Assembly: GCF_024979295.1 (NCBI RefSeq)
Contig: NZ_JANLCJ010000005.1
Location: 372,001 to 436,000 of the forward strand
Source: Herbiconiux daphne
GTDB lineage: Bacteria > Actinomycetota > Actinomycetes > Actinomycetales > Microbacteriaceae
Direction: 5' to 3'
DNA length: 64,000 nt
Positions 17,621 through 26,436 of this stretch are shown piece after piece (the stretch's first letter is position 1; the number at the start of each line of letters is the position of its first letter). Below the pieces are notes generated by a model. It did no database searches. It had not been told where the DNA came from and saw only the letters and a list, made by a program, of their open reading frames with translations. A program made the translations under genes and the position numbers.

Positions 17621-18505
17621 ATGGCGGCGGATCGCGAGACGATCGGGTTCGTCGGGCTCGGCACGATGGGCGAGGCGATGGCGGGCGTGCTCGTCGAGGC
17701 CGGCCATGACGTGGTGGTGTGGAACCGGTCACCGGATGCCGCGGCGCGCCTGGTCGAGAAGGGCGCCACCGCGGCATCCGGAGTCGACGACGCGCTCGCC
17801 ACCACGCTGGTGTTCTCGATGCTCTCGGCCGAGCGGGCCGTGCTCGACGTGTTCTCGCCCGAGGCGCTGGCCGCCGCGCCCGAGGGAGCGGTGCACGTGA
17901 ACATGGCCACGGTGAGTGCGGCGGGCGCCGACGAGCTGGCGCGCCTGCACCACGAGGCCGGAGTCGGCTACGTCGCCGCCCCCGTGCTCGGCCGGTCGAC
18001 GGTGGCGGCGGCGGGGTCGCTGTCGATCCTCGTGGCCGGCGACGAGTCGGCGGTCGAACGCGCCACGCCCTACTTCGAGCTGATGGGGCGCCGGGTGTGG
18101 AACTTCGGCTCGACGCCGAGCGACGCGAACGTCGTGAAGATCGGCATGAACTACATGATCATCCACGCCCTGCAGTCGATGTCGGAGTCGGTCGCCATTC
18201 TCGAAGCCCGGGGGGTCGACACCGGCCGCTTCATCGAGCTGGCGTCGGACAGCCTGTTCCCCGGCCCGGTCTATTCGGGCTACGGCGCCGAGATCTCGCA
18301 GAGCAGCTACCTGCCGGCGGGATTCACGACCGAGCTCGGGTTCAAAGACCTGCGCCTCGCGATCGACGCCGCCGACGCGAGCGGGGTGGTGCTGCCCACC
18401 GCCGGCGTGTTGCGCGACATCTTCGACGAGGCCATCGCCGACGGCCAGGCGGAGTGGGACTGGGCGTCGATCGCCGAGGTCACCCGCAAGCGCTCGGCGC
18501 ACTGA
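17621..18505 (+). CDS. 3-hydroxyisobutyrate dehydrogenase-family NAD(P) oxidoreductase
   Basis: 294 residues. The N-terminal Rossmann domain has FVGLGTMGEAMAG (residues 7-20). A helical C-terminal domain carries the catalytic-lysine segment NVVKIGMNYM (Lys near 173), as in beta-hydroxyacid dehydrogenases (3-hydroxyisobutyrate, tartronate semialdehyde, glyoxylate reductases). The family's substrate-binding signature near residue 120 (APVLGRSTVAAAGSL) is recognisable. It starts one base after the M24 stop, so the two are surely co-transcribed. The exact hydroxyacid is unknown. Confidence 0.85.
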   Translation: MAADRETIGFVGLGTMGEAMAGVLVEAGHDVVVWNRSPDAAARLVEKGATAASGVDDALATTLVFSMLSAERAVLDVFSPEALAAAPEGAVHVNMATVSAAGADELARLHHEAGVGYVAAPVLGRSTVAAAGSLSILVAGDESAVERATPYFELMGRRVWNFGSTPSDANVVKIGMNYMIIHALQSMSESVAILEARGVDTGRFIELASDSLFPGPVYSGYGAEISQSSYLPAGFTTELGFKDLRLAIDAADASGVVLPTAGVLRDIFDEAIADGQAEWDWASIAEVTRKRSAH

Positions 18506-18553
18506 TCCATCCCTGCGTTACCCCTGCACACGACGACGAGGAAGTTGACCGCC

Positions 18554-19534
18554 ATGAAGGCTCTGCAGTTCACCAGCCAAGACGAGCCCGAGGTGCTCGA
18601 CCTGCCGATTCCCGAGATCGCCGACGACGAGGTGCTCGTCGCCGCACGCCGGGTGGGGGTCTGCCACAGCGACATCGATCTGCTCGAGGGGCGCTACATC
18701 ATTCCGTTCAGCTACCCCATCATCCCGGGCCACGAATGGTCGGGTCAGGTGGCGGCCGTGGGCTCCAAGACCCAGGGGTTCACCGTCGGTGACACCGTGG
18801 TGGGGGAGTGCGTGATCGGCGACGACCACTTCGGCTTCTCGATCTCGGGTGCCGGCGCCGACTACTTCGTGGCCAAGCCGGCCTGGCTGCACAAGGTGCC
18901 CGAGGGATTGTCGTTCGCCGACGCAGCCCTCGTCGAGCCGTTCAGCGTGGCCTACTCGGCGCTGATGAAGGTGGGCAACGTGAATGCGAGCGACACGCTC
19001 GTGGTGCTCGGCGCCGGGCCGATCGGCCTCGCGGTCACCGCGGGCGCCGCCGCCCTCGGTGCGGTGACCGTGGTGGTGGAGCCCTCTGAAGACCGCCGTT
19101 CTGCGGCCACCCAGCTCGGCGCGGCGCACACCGTGCACCCGGATGACGCGATCGACTTCATCGCCCAGGTCACCGACGGTCGTGGCGCGAACGTGGTGAT
19201 CGAGTGCAGTGGCCGGCCCGAGGTGATGGCGCTCGCCCTGGAGTACGTGGGCCACCGCGGCCGCGTCTGCTACGTCGGCATCGACGTCGGGCGCTCGGCA
19301 CCGGCGAAGCTCGGCCTCATCCAGTCGAAGGAGCTCTCGATCACCGGTGTGATCGGGTCGGAGGGGCTGTGGCCCGCGACGCTGCGGTTCCTCGCCAACA
19401 CCAAGATCGACCTGAGCCCGCTCATCACCAACGTCTACCCGGCCTCCGACGCCCTCGACGCGCTCGACTCGGCGCACCACCCGCAGACCACCATCAAGGC
19501 GCACATCGAGTTCGACGCGCCGCTGATCGGCTGA
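18554..19534 (+). CDS. Medium-chain alcohol dehydrogenase lacking the structural-zinc lobe (copy 1)
   Basis: 326 residues with a GroES-like N-terminal half and Rossmann C-terminal half (LGAGPIGLAVTAG). Catalytic-zinc residues are present: Cys in VGVCHSDIDLLEG, then PGHEWSG. The four-cysteine structural-zinc lobe is missing; in its place the chain runs VGECVIGDDHFGFSISGAGADYF. This resembles sorbitol-dehydrogenase-like members. ATG 18554 was chosen over TTG 18545 because the latter abuts the GAGGAA ribosome site. It follows the hydroxyisobutyrate-type dehydrogenase in the M24 operon and is adjacent to another MDR enzyme, so two alcohol oxidations in one route are plausible. Confidence 0.83.
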   Translation: MKALQFTSQDEPEVLDLPIPEIADDEVLVAARRVGVCHSDIDLLEGRYIIPFSYPIIPGHEWSGQVAAVGSKTQGFTVGDTVVGECVIGDDHFGFSISGAGADYFVAKPAWLHKVPEGLSFADAALVEPFSVAYSALMKVGNVNASDTLVVLGAGPIGLAVTAGAAALGAVTVVVEPSEDRRSAATQLGAAHTVHPDDAIDFIAQVTDGRGANVVIECSGRPEVMALALEYVGHRGRVCYVGIDVGRSAPAKLGLIQSKELSITGVIGSEGLWPATLRFLANTKIDLSPLITNVYPASDALDALDSAHHPQTTIKAHIEFDAPLIG

Positions 19535-19629
19535 GGGCGGCGCCGCCGCGCCTGCGCCATCGCCGCCGAACCCGCTGCCCGACCGACCGCACCGACCGAC
19601 CGCACCGCTCCATCGACGAGAGACCTGCC

Positions 19630-20727
19630 ATGACTGCCCACGACTCGATCACCGCCACCACCGAGCTGCCCTCCACCATGTCGGCCGCCGTCTTCCACGC
19701 GGCGAAAGACATCCGGGTCGAGACGGTGCCCGTGCCCGAGCCCAAGCCGGGCGAGGCCGTCGTGCGCGTGCTGCGTTCGGGCATGTGCGGCACGGATGCC
19801 ACGGAGTGGGTGGCCGGGCCGAAGATCTTTCCCATCACGAAGCCCCACCGCGTCACGGGGCACGTCGGCCCGATGATCCCCGGGCACGAATTCGTGGGCG
19901 AGATCGTGTCCGCGCCCGAGGGTTCGGGATTCGAGGCCGGTGACGTCGTGGCATCCGGAGCCGGCGTCTGGTGCGGCGAGTGTGATCGCTGTCTCGAGGG
20001 GCGCACGAACATGTGCGACGTCTACTACACGCTCGGCCTGAGCCTCGACGGGGGCATGGCCGAATACGCCTCCACCCCGGTGAAGAATCTCGCGAAGGTG
20101 CCCGAGGGGCTCTCGATCGATGCGGCGGGGCTCGCTCAGCCGCTCGCGGTCGGCATCCATGCCGCTCGTCGGTCGGGCGCCGTCGACGGCGACAAGGTGC
20201 TCGTGATCGGCGGCGGCGCGATCGCGTCGTTCGTGCTGGCGGGCCTCAAGCACCTGTTCGACGTGCAGGTGACCGTGGTCGAGTTCCCCGGCCCGAAGCA
20301 GGAACGCGCGCTGCGGCTCGGCGCCTCGAGCGTGGTGAGCCCCGGCGACGACCTGGGCGACCAGGTGCGGGAGTCGTTCGGCGGTTCGCGGCCCGACGTC
20401 GTGATCGAGGCCAGTGGCGCCCCCGGGCAGCTGGCCAACGCGATCGCGTTCGTGCGCGACGGCGGCCGGGTGCTCGCCGTGGGGCTGCCCAAGGTGCAGC
20501 CCACGATCGACGTGCACTCGCTCGTCTTTCGCGAGATCACGCTCGACTCGAGCCTCGCGCACGTGTGCGACAGCGATCTGGGCGCCGCGCTCGACATCCT
20601 CGCCGAGGGAGTTCTGGGCGAGGAGCTGATCGAGCAGGTCGTGGGCCTCGGCGACCTCGGCGCGCAGCTCGACCGCCTCGTGGCCGGGCAGGTCGACGGA
20701 AAGATCCTCGTCGACCCCTCGCGCTGA
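19630..20727 (+). CDS. Zinc-dependent medium-chain alcohol/threonine-type dehydrogenase (copy 2)
   Basis: 365 residues. Catalytic zinc residues appear in SGMCGTDATEW and PGHEFVG. The structural-zinc lobe GVWCGECDRCLEGRTNMCD has all four cysteines. The cofactor domain has VLVIGGGAIASFVLAG. The overall form is that of threonine/sorbitol/butanediol dehydrogenases; a secondary alcohol or polyol is the likely substrate. ATG 19630 lies 95 bp after the previous stop without a strong ribosome site, so an internal start at MSAAVF (19678) is a possible alternative. Last gene of the M24 operon, followed by two 50-nt palindromic repeats that may mark its 3' end. Confidence 0.85.
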   Translation: MTAHDSITATTELPSTMSAAVFHAAKDIRVETVPVPEPKPGEAVVRVLRSGMCGTDATEWVAGPKIFPITKPHRVTGHVGPMIPGHEFVGEIVSAPEGSGFEAGDVVASGAGVWCGECDRCLEGRTNMCDVYYTLGLSLDGGMAEYASTPVKNLAKVPEGLSIDAAGLAQPLAVGIHAARRSGAVDGDKVLVIGGGAIASFVLAGLKHLFDVQVTVVEFPGPKQERALRLGASSVVSPGDDLGDQVRESFGGSRPDVVIEASGAPGQLANAIAFVRDGGRVLAVGLPKVQPTIDVHSLVFREITLDSSLAHVCDSDLGAALDILAEGVLGEELIEQVVGLGDLGAQLDRLVAGQVDGKILVDPSR

Positions 20728-20763
20728 CCCGCCGCTGCCGCTCGTGCCCCCTCGGGCCCGAGG

Positions 20764-20813
20764 GGTCGCGCAAAATGTCGTTCCGCGCCCCCAGTGGGTG
20801 CTTTTGCGCGACC
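20764..20813. repeat. 50-nt palindromic repeat, copy A1
   Basis: It begins GGTCGCGCAAAA and ends TTTTGCGCGACC, a perfect 12-bp inverted pair around a 26-nt variable centre. It is exactly 50 nt long, like copies at 20848, 61375 and 61490. It lies 36 bp after the stop of the MDR gene in a convergent intergenic region with no ORF. Confidence 0.9.
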
Positions 20814-20847
20814 GCGGGCGCGGAGGTGTCGGGGGAGCGGAGCGGGC

Positions 20848-20897
20848 GGTCGCGCAAAGGGCGCTTCCGGGGCGGTTCGAGGTGCTTTTGCGCGACC
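20848..20897. repeat. 50-nt palindromic repeat, copy A2
   Basis: It begins GGTCGCGCAAAG and ends TGCTTTTGCGCGACC; exactly 50 nt, 34 bp after copy A1 in the same orientation. The centre differs from A1 while both termini are conserved. No gene is seen in 20728-20939. Confidence 0.9.
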
Positions 20898-20939
20898 GCG
20901 GGAGGAGAGCGGGGAGCGGGGGGCGCGGGCGGGAGGGGG

Positions 20940-22523
20940 TTAGCGGCGCTCGAGGGCGCCGGCCGCGGAGGCGGCGGCGGCTTGCTGGCGCAGCACGAAC
21001 TTCTGCACCTTGCCCGACACCGTTCGGGGGAAGGCGTCGACCTTCCAGAGCAGCTCGGGGTACTTCTGCCGGGCGATCGAGCGGCGGTCGAGGTGTGCGG
21101 TGAGGTCGGCCAGTCGCAGCTCGGCGCCGGGCCGCAGCACCACCACGGCGCAGGCGCGCTCGCCCATGAGCGGATCGGGCACGCCGATCATCGCCACGTC
21201 GAGGATGGCCTCGTGCGTGAGCAGCAGGTCTTCGACCTCTTTGGCGCTGATGTTCTCGCCGCCGCGCACGATGAGGTCTTTGCGGCGCCCCGTGATGGTG
21301 ATGAGGCCGTCGGGCGTGATGCTCGCGAGGTCGCCGGTGCGGAACCATCCGTCGTTCGTGAACGCAGGCTCGTCGTCGCGCGGATCGAGGTAGCCGACGA
21401 ACAGCTCCGGGCCGCGCACCTCGAGCTCGCCGTCGTCGGCGAGCCGGGCGTCGGCCTCGCCGATGAGGTGGCCTTCCGAGGTCAGGCGGTCGGGGCCGGC
21501 GTCGTCGGGGCGCACGATGCAGAGGGTCGGCATCTCGGTCGACCCGTAGGTGCGTGACACTCGCAGGCCCATGGTCTGCTCGGCCTCGGCCACCAGTGTG
21601 GGCGGGATGTCGGCGCCGCCGCAGACGAACGCGCGCAGCGACGACGGCGTGCCGCGCCGCGCGTAGCTGTCGGAGAGGCCGCGCAGGAACGGGGTGGCGG
21701 CCACGGTGAACGCGCAGCCGTCGTGTTCGATCAGGTCGGCCGCGACGTCGGCGTCCCACCGGTCGAGCAGCGACACGCTGCCGTGGGTGAGCAACGGCAT
21801 CAGCACGCCGTAGAGCAGACCCGTGACGTGGGCCAGCGGCGACGGCATGAACACGGCCTCCCCGTCGAGGCCGAACACCTCGCCGATCGACGCCGCTTCG
21901 TAGAGCAGCGTCTGGTGCGAGTGCAGAACCCCTTTGGGGGTGCCGGTGGTGCCCGAGGTGAACATGAGCAGGGCGACATCCGTGGGGCTCACCGGGGAGA
22001 CGGCCAGCGGATGCGCAGGCTCCGCGAGAGGGCCGGCTGCCGCGGGCGGGGCGGGCAGGATCTCGTCGATGTCGAGCACGACCGCGGAGATGCCGGCCGC
22101 CGCCACCGCGTCGCGCGCCTGGGCGACGAAGTCGACCCCGCGGGCGGTGGAGGCCACGAGCACGGCGGCGGGCGCGGCACTGCCGAAGATGGCCCCGAGC
22201 TCGCTGCCGCGGTAGATGGTGGTGATGGGGTTCACCACGGCGCCCATCGCCCACGCTCCGTGCATGGCGGCGATCGTGCACCAGGTGTTCGAGAGCTGCA
22301 TGCTCACCACGTCGCCCGCCCGCACGCCCGCGGCGAGCAGGGCGTCGCGCACGGTCGCCGCGGCCCGGGCCATGGTGGCGCGATCGGCGCGCACCCCGCC
22401 GTCGACGACGTAGACCGCCTCGGGTTGCCGGGCGGCCGACTCGGCGAAGATCTCGCCGATCGAGCGCTGCCACGGTTCGAGCGACGCGTAGGCGACGGGT
22501 GCCGTGCGGGTGTGCTCACGCAT
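20940..22523 (-). CDS. AMP-forming acyl-CoA ligase (ANL superfamily)
   Basis: 527 residues. The phosphate-binding loop is MFTSGTTGTPKGVLHS (TSGTTGTPKG at 189-198). Further ANL motifs are RTYGSTEMPT, WFRTGDLASITPDG and the C-terminal catalytic-lysine motif RTVSGKVQK near 508. Such enzymes activate a carboxylic acid to its CoA thioester with ATP. The substrate is not readable, but the gene shares an operon with a TetR repressor and a fused E1. It lies opposite an acyl-CoA dehydrogenase/kinase module, for which it is the natural entry enzyme (compare LvaE). Its ATG overlaps the tetR-like gene by 8 bp. Confidence 0.92.
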   Translation of the reverse strand: MREHTRTAPVAYASLEPWQRSIGEIFAESAARQPEAVYVVDGGVRADRATMARAAATVRDALLAAGVRAGDVVSMQLSNTWCTIAAMHGAWAMGAVVNPITTIYRGSELGAIFGSAAPAAVLVASTARGVDFVAQARDAVAAAGISAVVLDIDEILPAPPAAAGPLAEPAHPLAVSPVSPTDVALLMFTSGTTGTPKGVLHSHQTLLYEAASIGEVFGLDGEAVFMPSPLAHVTGLLYGVLMPLLTHGSVSLLDRWDADVAADLIEHDGCAFTVAATPFLRGLSDSYARRGTPSSLRAFVCGGADIPPTLVAEAEQTMGLRVSRTYGSTEMPTLCIVRPDDAGPDRLTSEGHLIGEADARLADDGELEVRGPELFVGYLDPRDDEPAFTNDGWFRTGDLASITPDGLITITGRRKDLIVRGGENISAKEVEDLLLTHEAILDVAMIGVPDPLMGERACAVVVLRPGAELRLADLTAHLDRRSIARQKYPELLWKVDAFPRTVSGKVQKFVLRQQAAAASAAGALERR

Positions 22524-23226
22524 CGGCGGACCGTTCGGTGAAGCCCCGCGAACCCACGCCCGACATGAAGATGTTGAAGAGTTGGTCGCTGACCTCGTCG
22601 TGCGTCAGGGCGCCGCCCGGCCGGTACCACTGGTAAGCCCAATTGCACATGCCGAAGAGCGCGAACGACGCCGTGCGCGGGTTCTGCCAGGCGATCGAGC
22701 CCTCTTTCATGCCGTGCAGGATGGCTGACTCGACCAGTTCTTCGTAGCGGTCGCGCTTGACCTTGGCCGACCGCTGCATCTCGGGCGGCAGCTCACGGAA
22801 GTACTCGAAGAACACCCGCACGTGGCCGGGCTTCTGGTCGATCAGGGCCACGATGTCGCGCATGACGGCGCCGACCACGAGCACCGGGTCGTCGGTGGTG
22901 GCGGTGGTCGCCTCGAACAGCGACAGCAGCTCGTCGATCCACTCGTCGTGGATGGCGTAGAGGATGTCGTGCTTCGCCTTGAAGTAGTGGTAGACCGTGG
23001 CCTTCGCCGTGCCCACCCGGTCGGCGATCGCCGCGGTGGTGGTGCGATGGAAGCCGAGCTCGTCGAAGAGCGAGGCGGCGGCCTCGAGGATCTCGGCGCG
23101 GCGCAGCTCGCCCGACGCCGTCAGCGGAGCCTGGCGGGGCGCGGTGTCGACGCCTCCGGGTGCGAGCGCGGGGGCATCGGCCAGCGCGGGGGCATCGGCC
23201 AGCGAGGCGGAATCGGGACGGCTCAT
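22516..23226 (-). CDS. TetR/AcrR-family transcriptional regulator
   Basis: 236 residues. The first 30 are disordered with an ADAPAL repeat. The TetR DNA-binding domain spans about 40-85: RRAEILEAAASLFDELGFHRTT, then AAIADRVGTAKATVYHYFKAK with the recognition helix. The C-terminal ligand domain (to 236) contains VFFEYFRELPPEMQ, similar to regulators of acyl-CoA metabolism. It starts at ATG 23226, overlapping the E1 stop as ATGA, and overlaps the acyl-CoA ligase start. It probably represses the divergent promoters at 25236-25402, which hold two TetR-like palindromes. Confidence 0.92.
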   Translation of the reverse strand: MSRPDSASLADAPALADAPALAPGGVDTAPRQAPLTASGELRRAEILEAAASLFDELGFHRTTTAAIADRVGTAKATVYHYFKAKHDILYAIHDEWIDELLSLFEATTATTDDPVLVVGAVMRDIVALIDQKPGHVRVFFEYFRELPPEMQRSAKVKRDRYEELVESAILHGMKEGSIAWQNPRTASFALFGMCNWAYQWYRPGGALTHDEVSDQLFNIFMSGVGSRGFTERSADA

Positions 23227-25235
23227 GAGAACGGCTCCAGGGTCGCGCGGATGGCCCGCTCGATGTCGGCGTGCTGCGGCAGCCACGCGGTCTCGAGCGG
23301 CGGGGCGTAGGGGGCGGGCGAGAAACCGGCGCCGACGCGCTGCGGCGGTCCGTCGAGCGCCCAGAAGGCCTCGCCCACGACGGTCGACACGATCTCGCCG
23401 CCCACCCCGAAGTCGGTGACGGCCTCGTGCACGACGACGAGCCGCGAGGTCTTCCGAACCGAGGCGAGCACGGTCTCGCGGTCCCAGGGCGAGATGGTGC
23501 GCAGGTCGACCACCTCGACGTCGATGCCCTCGCCGGCGAGCCGCTCGGCGACCTCGAGGCACTCGAGCACCATGCGCGAGTAGCTCACGACGGTGACGTC
23601 GGTGCCCTCACGGGCGATGCGCGCGCGGCCGATCGGCACCCGGTGGCCGCGGGGCGCCGCCGGTGAGCGCCGGCCGTAGAGGGTGCGGTTCTCGATGTAG
23701 ACGACCGGATTCGGGTCGTCGATGGCCGAGCGCAACAGCCCGTAGGCATCCGCCGCGGTCGATGGCATCACCACGGTGAGCCCCGGGATGTGGGCCAGCA
23801 GCACCTCCAGGCTCTGCGAGTGCTGGCTGCCCGCCGACCGCCCGGCGCCGAACTGGGTGCGCACGGTCATCGACATGGATGCTCGCCCCGCGGTCATGAA
23901 GTGGAGTTTCGCAGCCTGGTTGAGCAGTTGGTCGAAGGCCACCCCGATGAAATCGAGATACATGATCTCGACCACCGGGTGGAGCCCCGCCATCGCGCCA
24001 CCCACGCCGAGGCCGAGCACCGCGGCCTCGGAGATGGGGGTGTCGAGCACCCGATCCGGATGCCGCGCGTGCAGCCCCCGGCTCACCGCGAACACTCCGC
24101 CGCCGGCGGCCACGTCGATGCCGGCCAGGAAGGCGAGCGGGTCGTCGTCGAGCGCGTCGGACAGGGCGGTGCGGATGCCTTCGATGTACTTCACCGGGGC
24201 GGCATCCGCTGCAGGCTTCTGCTCGACCACCTCGGGGCGGGGAGCGGTGACGTAGCGGCCGGCGTCGGCGGCCAAGGGCTCGGGAGCCGCCTTCGCACGC
24301 TCTGCTGCGGCGGTGACGCTCTCGGTCGCGGCCTCGCGGAGGGCGGTGATGCGCTCGTCGGACACGCCGAGCTCGCGCAGCCGGTCTTCGGCGCGCGTGA
24401 CCGGGTCGGTCGAGCGGGCGCGGCGCAGGTCGTCGGTGTCGCGGTACTGCTGCTGGTCGCCCTCGTAGTGCCCGTGCCAGCGGTCGGTCATCGCCTCGAC
24501 CACGACCGGGCCGCTGCCGTGCCTCACCCCGTCGACCACGCGGGCCATGCGGTCGGCGACGGCCCAGACATCCGCCCCGTCGATCTCGAGGTAGGGCAGC
24601 CCGTAGCCGGCCGCTCGTTCGCGGAGGGTCGCCGGATGCCCGTCGGCGGCGGCCGTGAACTCGGCGTAGCCGTTGTTCTCGCAGAAGAAGACGACCGGCA
24701 GCGACCAGAGGGCCGCGAGGTTGACGGCCTCGTGGAAGACGCCCTGCGCCACCGCGCCGTCGCCGAAGAACGCGACCACCACGTCGTCGCCCCTGGTGCG
24801 GGCGGCGTGGGCGGCGCCGACGGCGATCGGCAGGCCGGCGCCCACGATGCCGTTGGCGCCCAGGATGCCGAGCGTCGGGTCGGCGATGTGCATCGAGCCA
24901 CCGCGGCCCTCGACGGCGCCGGTCGCCCGGCCGAACAGCTCGGCGAACATCGCCTCGGGCTGCATGCCCTTGGCCAGGCAGTGCCCGTGGCCGCGGTGGT
25001 TGGAGGTGATCATGTCGCTCACCCGCAACGCGTGGCACGCGCCGACGGCCGAGCCCTCCTGGCCGAGCGAGACGTGCACGAACCCGGGGATGGCTCCGTC
25101 GCGATAGAGATCGGAGGTGAGCAGTTCGAACGTGCGCACCTCGCACACACCGGAGTAGAGCTCCTCCATCTCGGCCACGGCGGGTGGCGCGAGCGGCGGA
25201 AGCGAGATCGCGTCTGGCTCGAGGGCCGTTGTCAT
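23223..25235 (-). CDS. Thiamine-diphosphate dehydrogenase E1, alpha-beta fusion (copy 2, acetoin/2-oxoacid type)
   Basis: 670 residues. The alpha part (1-330) has SNHRGHGHCLAKG (78-90), GRGGSMH (110-116) and the ThDP motif from GDGAVAQG (158-165) to ENN (186-188). The spacing is that of acetoin or pyruvate E1 alpha. The beta part (from about 350) begins YIEGIRTALSDAL and has LDTPISEAAVLGLGVGGAMAG. Like the E1 at 9796 the subunits are fused, but it is shorter and divergent, so not a recent duplicate. No E2 or E3 is adjacent; it may use the E2 at 11991. First gene of the E1-tetR-ligase operon. Confidence 0.88.
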   Translation of the reverse strand: MTTALEPDAISLPPLAPPAVAEMEELYSGVCEVRTFELLTSDLYRDGAIPGFVHVSLGQEGSAVGACHALRVSDMITSNHRGHGHCLAKGMQPEAMFAELFGRATGAVEGRGGSMHIADPTLGILGANGIVGAGLPIAVGAAHAARTRGDDVVVAFFGDGAVAQGVFHEAVNLAALWSLPVVFFCENNGYAEFTAAADGHPATLRERAAGYGLPYLEIDGADVWAVADRMARVVDGVRHGSGPVVVEAMTDRWHGHYEGDQQQYRDTDDLRRARSTDPVTRAEDRLRELGVSDERITALREAATESVTAAAERAKAAPEPLAADAGRYVTAPRPEVVEQKPAADAAPVKYIEGIRTALSDALDDDPLAFLAGIDVAAGGGVFAVSRGLHARHPDRVLDTPISEAAVLGLGVGGAMAGLHPVVEIMYLDFIGVAFDQLLNQAAKLHFMTAGRASMSMTVRTQFGAGRSAGSQHSQSLEVLLAHIPGLTVVMPSTAADAYGLLRSAIDDPNPVVYIENRTLYGRRSPAAPRGHRVPIGRARIAREGTDVTVVSYSRMVLECLEVAERLAGEGIDVEVVDLRTISPWDRETVLASVRKTSRLVVVHEAVTDFGVGGEIVSTVVGEAFWALDGPPQRVGAGFSPAPYAPPLETAWLPQHADIERAIRATLEPFS

Positions 25236-25273
25236 ATGCCGCTCCCTTGCGGATCATGCCTTGCGAAGAAACA

Positions 25274-25291
25274 ACCGGCCCGCGGGCCGGT
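25274..25291. promoter_or_regulatory. TetR-like palindrome upstream of the E1-tetR-ligase operon
   Basis: ACCGGCCCG/CGGGCCGGT is a perfect 18-bp palindrome with no spacer, 39 bp upstream of the E1 start at 25235. With one mismatch the arms extend to 12 bp. It resembles ACCGACC-type TetR operators and pairs with the palindrome at 25347. It could also form an RNA hairpin in the leader. Confidence 0.55.
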
Positions 25292-25331
25292 CGTGTACGA
25301 ACTCAGCATAGCGATAATCGCGCCATCACGG

Positions 25332-25368
25332 CATAATGAGAGTTGTACCGACCGGCCCACCGGTCGGT
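25332..25368 (+). promoter_or_regulatory. Promoter -10 and TetR-like operator of the hydrolase operon
   Basis: A good -10 CATAAT (25332-25337) is followed by the inverted repeat ACCGACCGG (25347-25355) and CCGGTCGGT (25360-25368), perfect over 9 bp with a CCCA spacer. The operator would cover the transcription start and +20 region. The -35 is poor. The regulator encoded at 22516 is the obvious candidate. Confidence 0.6.
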
Positions 25369-25402
25369 TGAACCTGGCTTTTGCGATCAAAGGAGATCAT
25401 CA

Positions 25403-26338
25403 GTGCGGCGTGACATCGAGTTCCAGAGCGAGGGCGACACCATCCGCGGATGGCTGTTCACGCCCGACGAGGGCGAGGGCCCGTTCCCCACCGTCGTCAT
25501 GGCCGGCGGCTGGTGCTACGTCAAAGAGATCGTGCAGCCGACCTACGCCGAGATGTTCGCGCAGAACGGCATCGCCGCCATCCTCTTCGACTACCGCAAC
25601 TTCGGCGACTCCGGCGGGGAGCGTCGCCAGCACATCGATCCGTGGATGCAGATCGCCGACTACCGGCACGCGATCGACTTCGCCGAGACGCTCGACGAGG
25701 TCGACTCCTCGCGCATCGGCGTGTGGGGCCTGTCGTACAGCGGCGGCCACTCGCTCATCCTGTCGGCCATCGACTCGCGCATCAAGTGCGCCGTGTCGCA
25801 GATCCCCGTGGTCGAGGGCTACCTCAACATGCGCCTCGCGAACGGCACCGTCAACTTCCGCCGGCTCGAGAAGGCCATCCTCGAGGCCCGCCGCAAGCGG
25901 TTCGCGGGCGAGGGCGAGACCATGGTGCCGCACTTCACGCTCGACACCGGCAACGAGATCTCGGCCTGGCCGTTCCCCGAGGGCTACGAGGTGTTCCACA
26001 CCTTCCAGCAGAACGAGGCGCCCAACTACGACTTCGACGCCACACTGGAGTCGGTCGACCTGCTGATGACCTACGACATCCGGCCGTTCCTGCACCGCAT
26101 CGTCAACACGCCGACGCTCATGATCGTGGCCGAGAACGACGACATCACCCTCTGGGACGAGGCGATCGGCGCCTACAACGCCATCCCGACCTCGAAGAAG
26201 CGCCTGGTGGTCATCGACAAGTCCGACCACCTCGCGCTCTACAGCAACCAGTCGCTGCTGATCCGGGCCGCCACCGCGGCGACCGACTGGTTCGTCGAGC
26301 GGTTGAAGCCGCTCGGCCAGGAGTCCGTGCCGGCCTGA
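25403..26338 (+). CDS. Alpha/beta hydrolase (dienelactone hydrolase/YcjY-like)
   Basis: 311 residues. The oxyanion region is VVMAGGWCY, and the nucleophile elbow is VWGLSYSGGHS (Ser 111 or 113; the second fits x-S-x-G-G). The acid and base are in IVAENDDITLWDEA and DKSDHLAL near the C-terminus. There is no signal peptide, so it acts in the cytoplasm on an ester, lactone or thioester, or cleaves a C-C bond as some relatives do. GTG 25403 is fixed by AAAGGAG 9 bp upstream. It leads the operon with alcohol dehydrogenase, SDR, acyl-CoA dehydrogenase and kinase. A lactone or ester of a hydroxyacid would be a fitting substrate, by inference. Confidence 0.83.
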   Translation: MRRDIEFQSEGDTIRGWLFTPDEGEGPFPTVVMAGGWCYVKEIVQPTYAEMFAQNGIAAILFDYRNFGDSGGERRQHIDPWMQIADYRHAIDFAETLDEVDSSRIGVWGLSYSGGHSLILSAIDSRIKCAVSQIPVVEGYLNMRLANGTVNFRRLEKAILEARRKRFAGEGETMVPHFTLDTGNEISAWPFPEGYEVFHTFQQNEAPNYDFDATLESVDLLMTYDIRPFLHRIVNTPTLMIVAENDDITLWDEAIGAYNAIPTSKKRLVVIDKSDHLALYSNQSLLIRAATAATDWFVERLKPLGQESVPA

Positions 26339-26436
26339 CGCGCCGGCGTCGCTCTTCGGCGACATCGCCCGCGTCACTGTCGCCCGCCGGCGGCACCACC
26401 TCACCCCACCTCGACCCGCCACTGCGAAGGAGCACC

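Noticed and set aside
20728-20939. Possible small gene in the repeat region
   Set aside because: Only arginine-rich shadow frames; sequence is explained by the 50-nt repeats.
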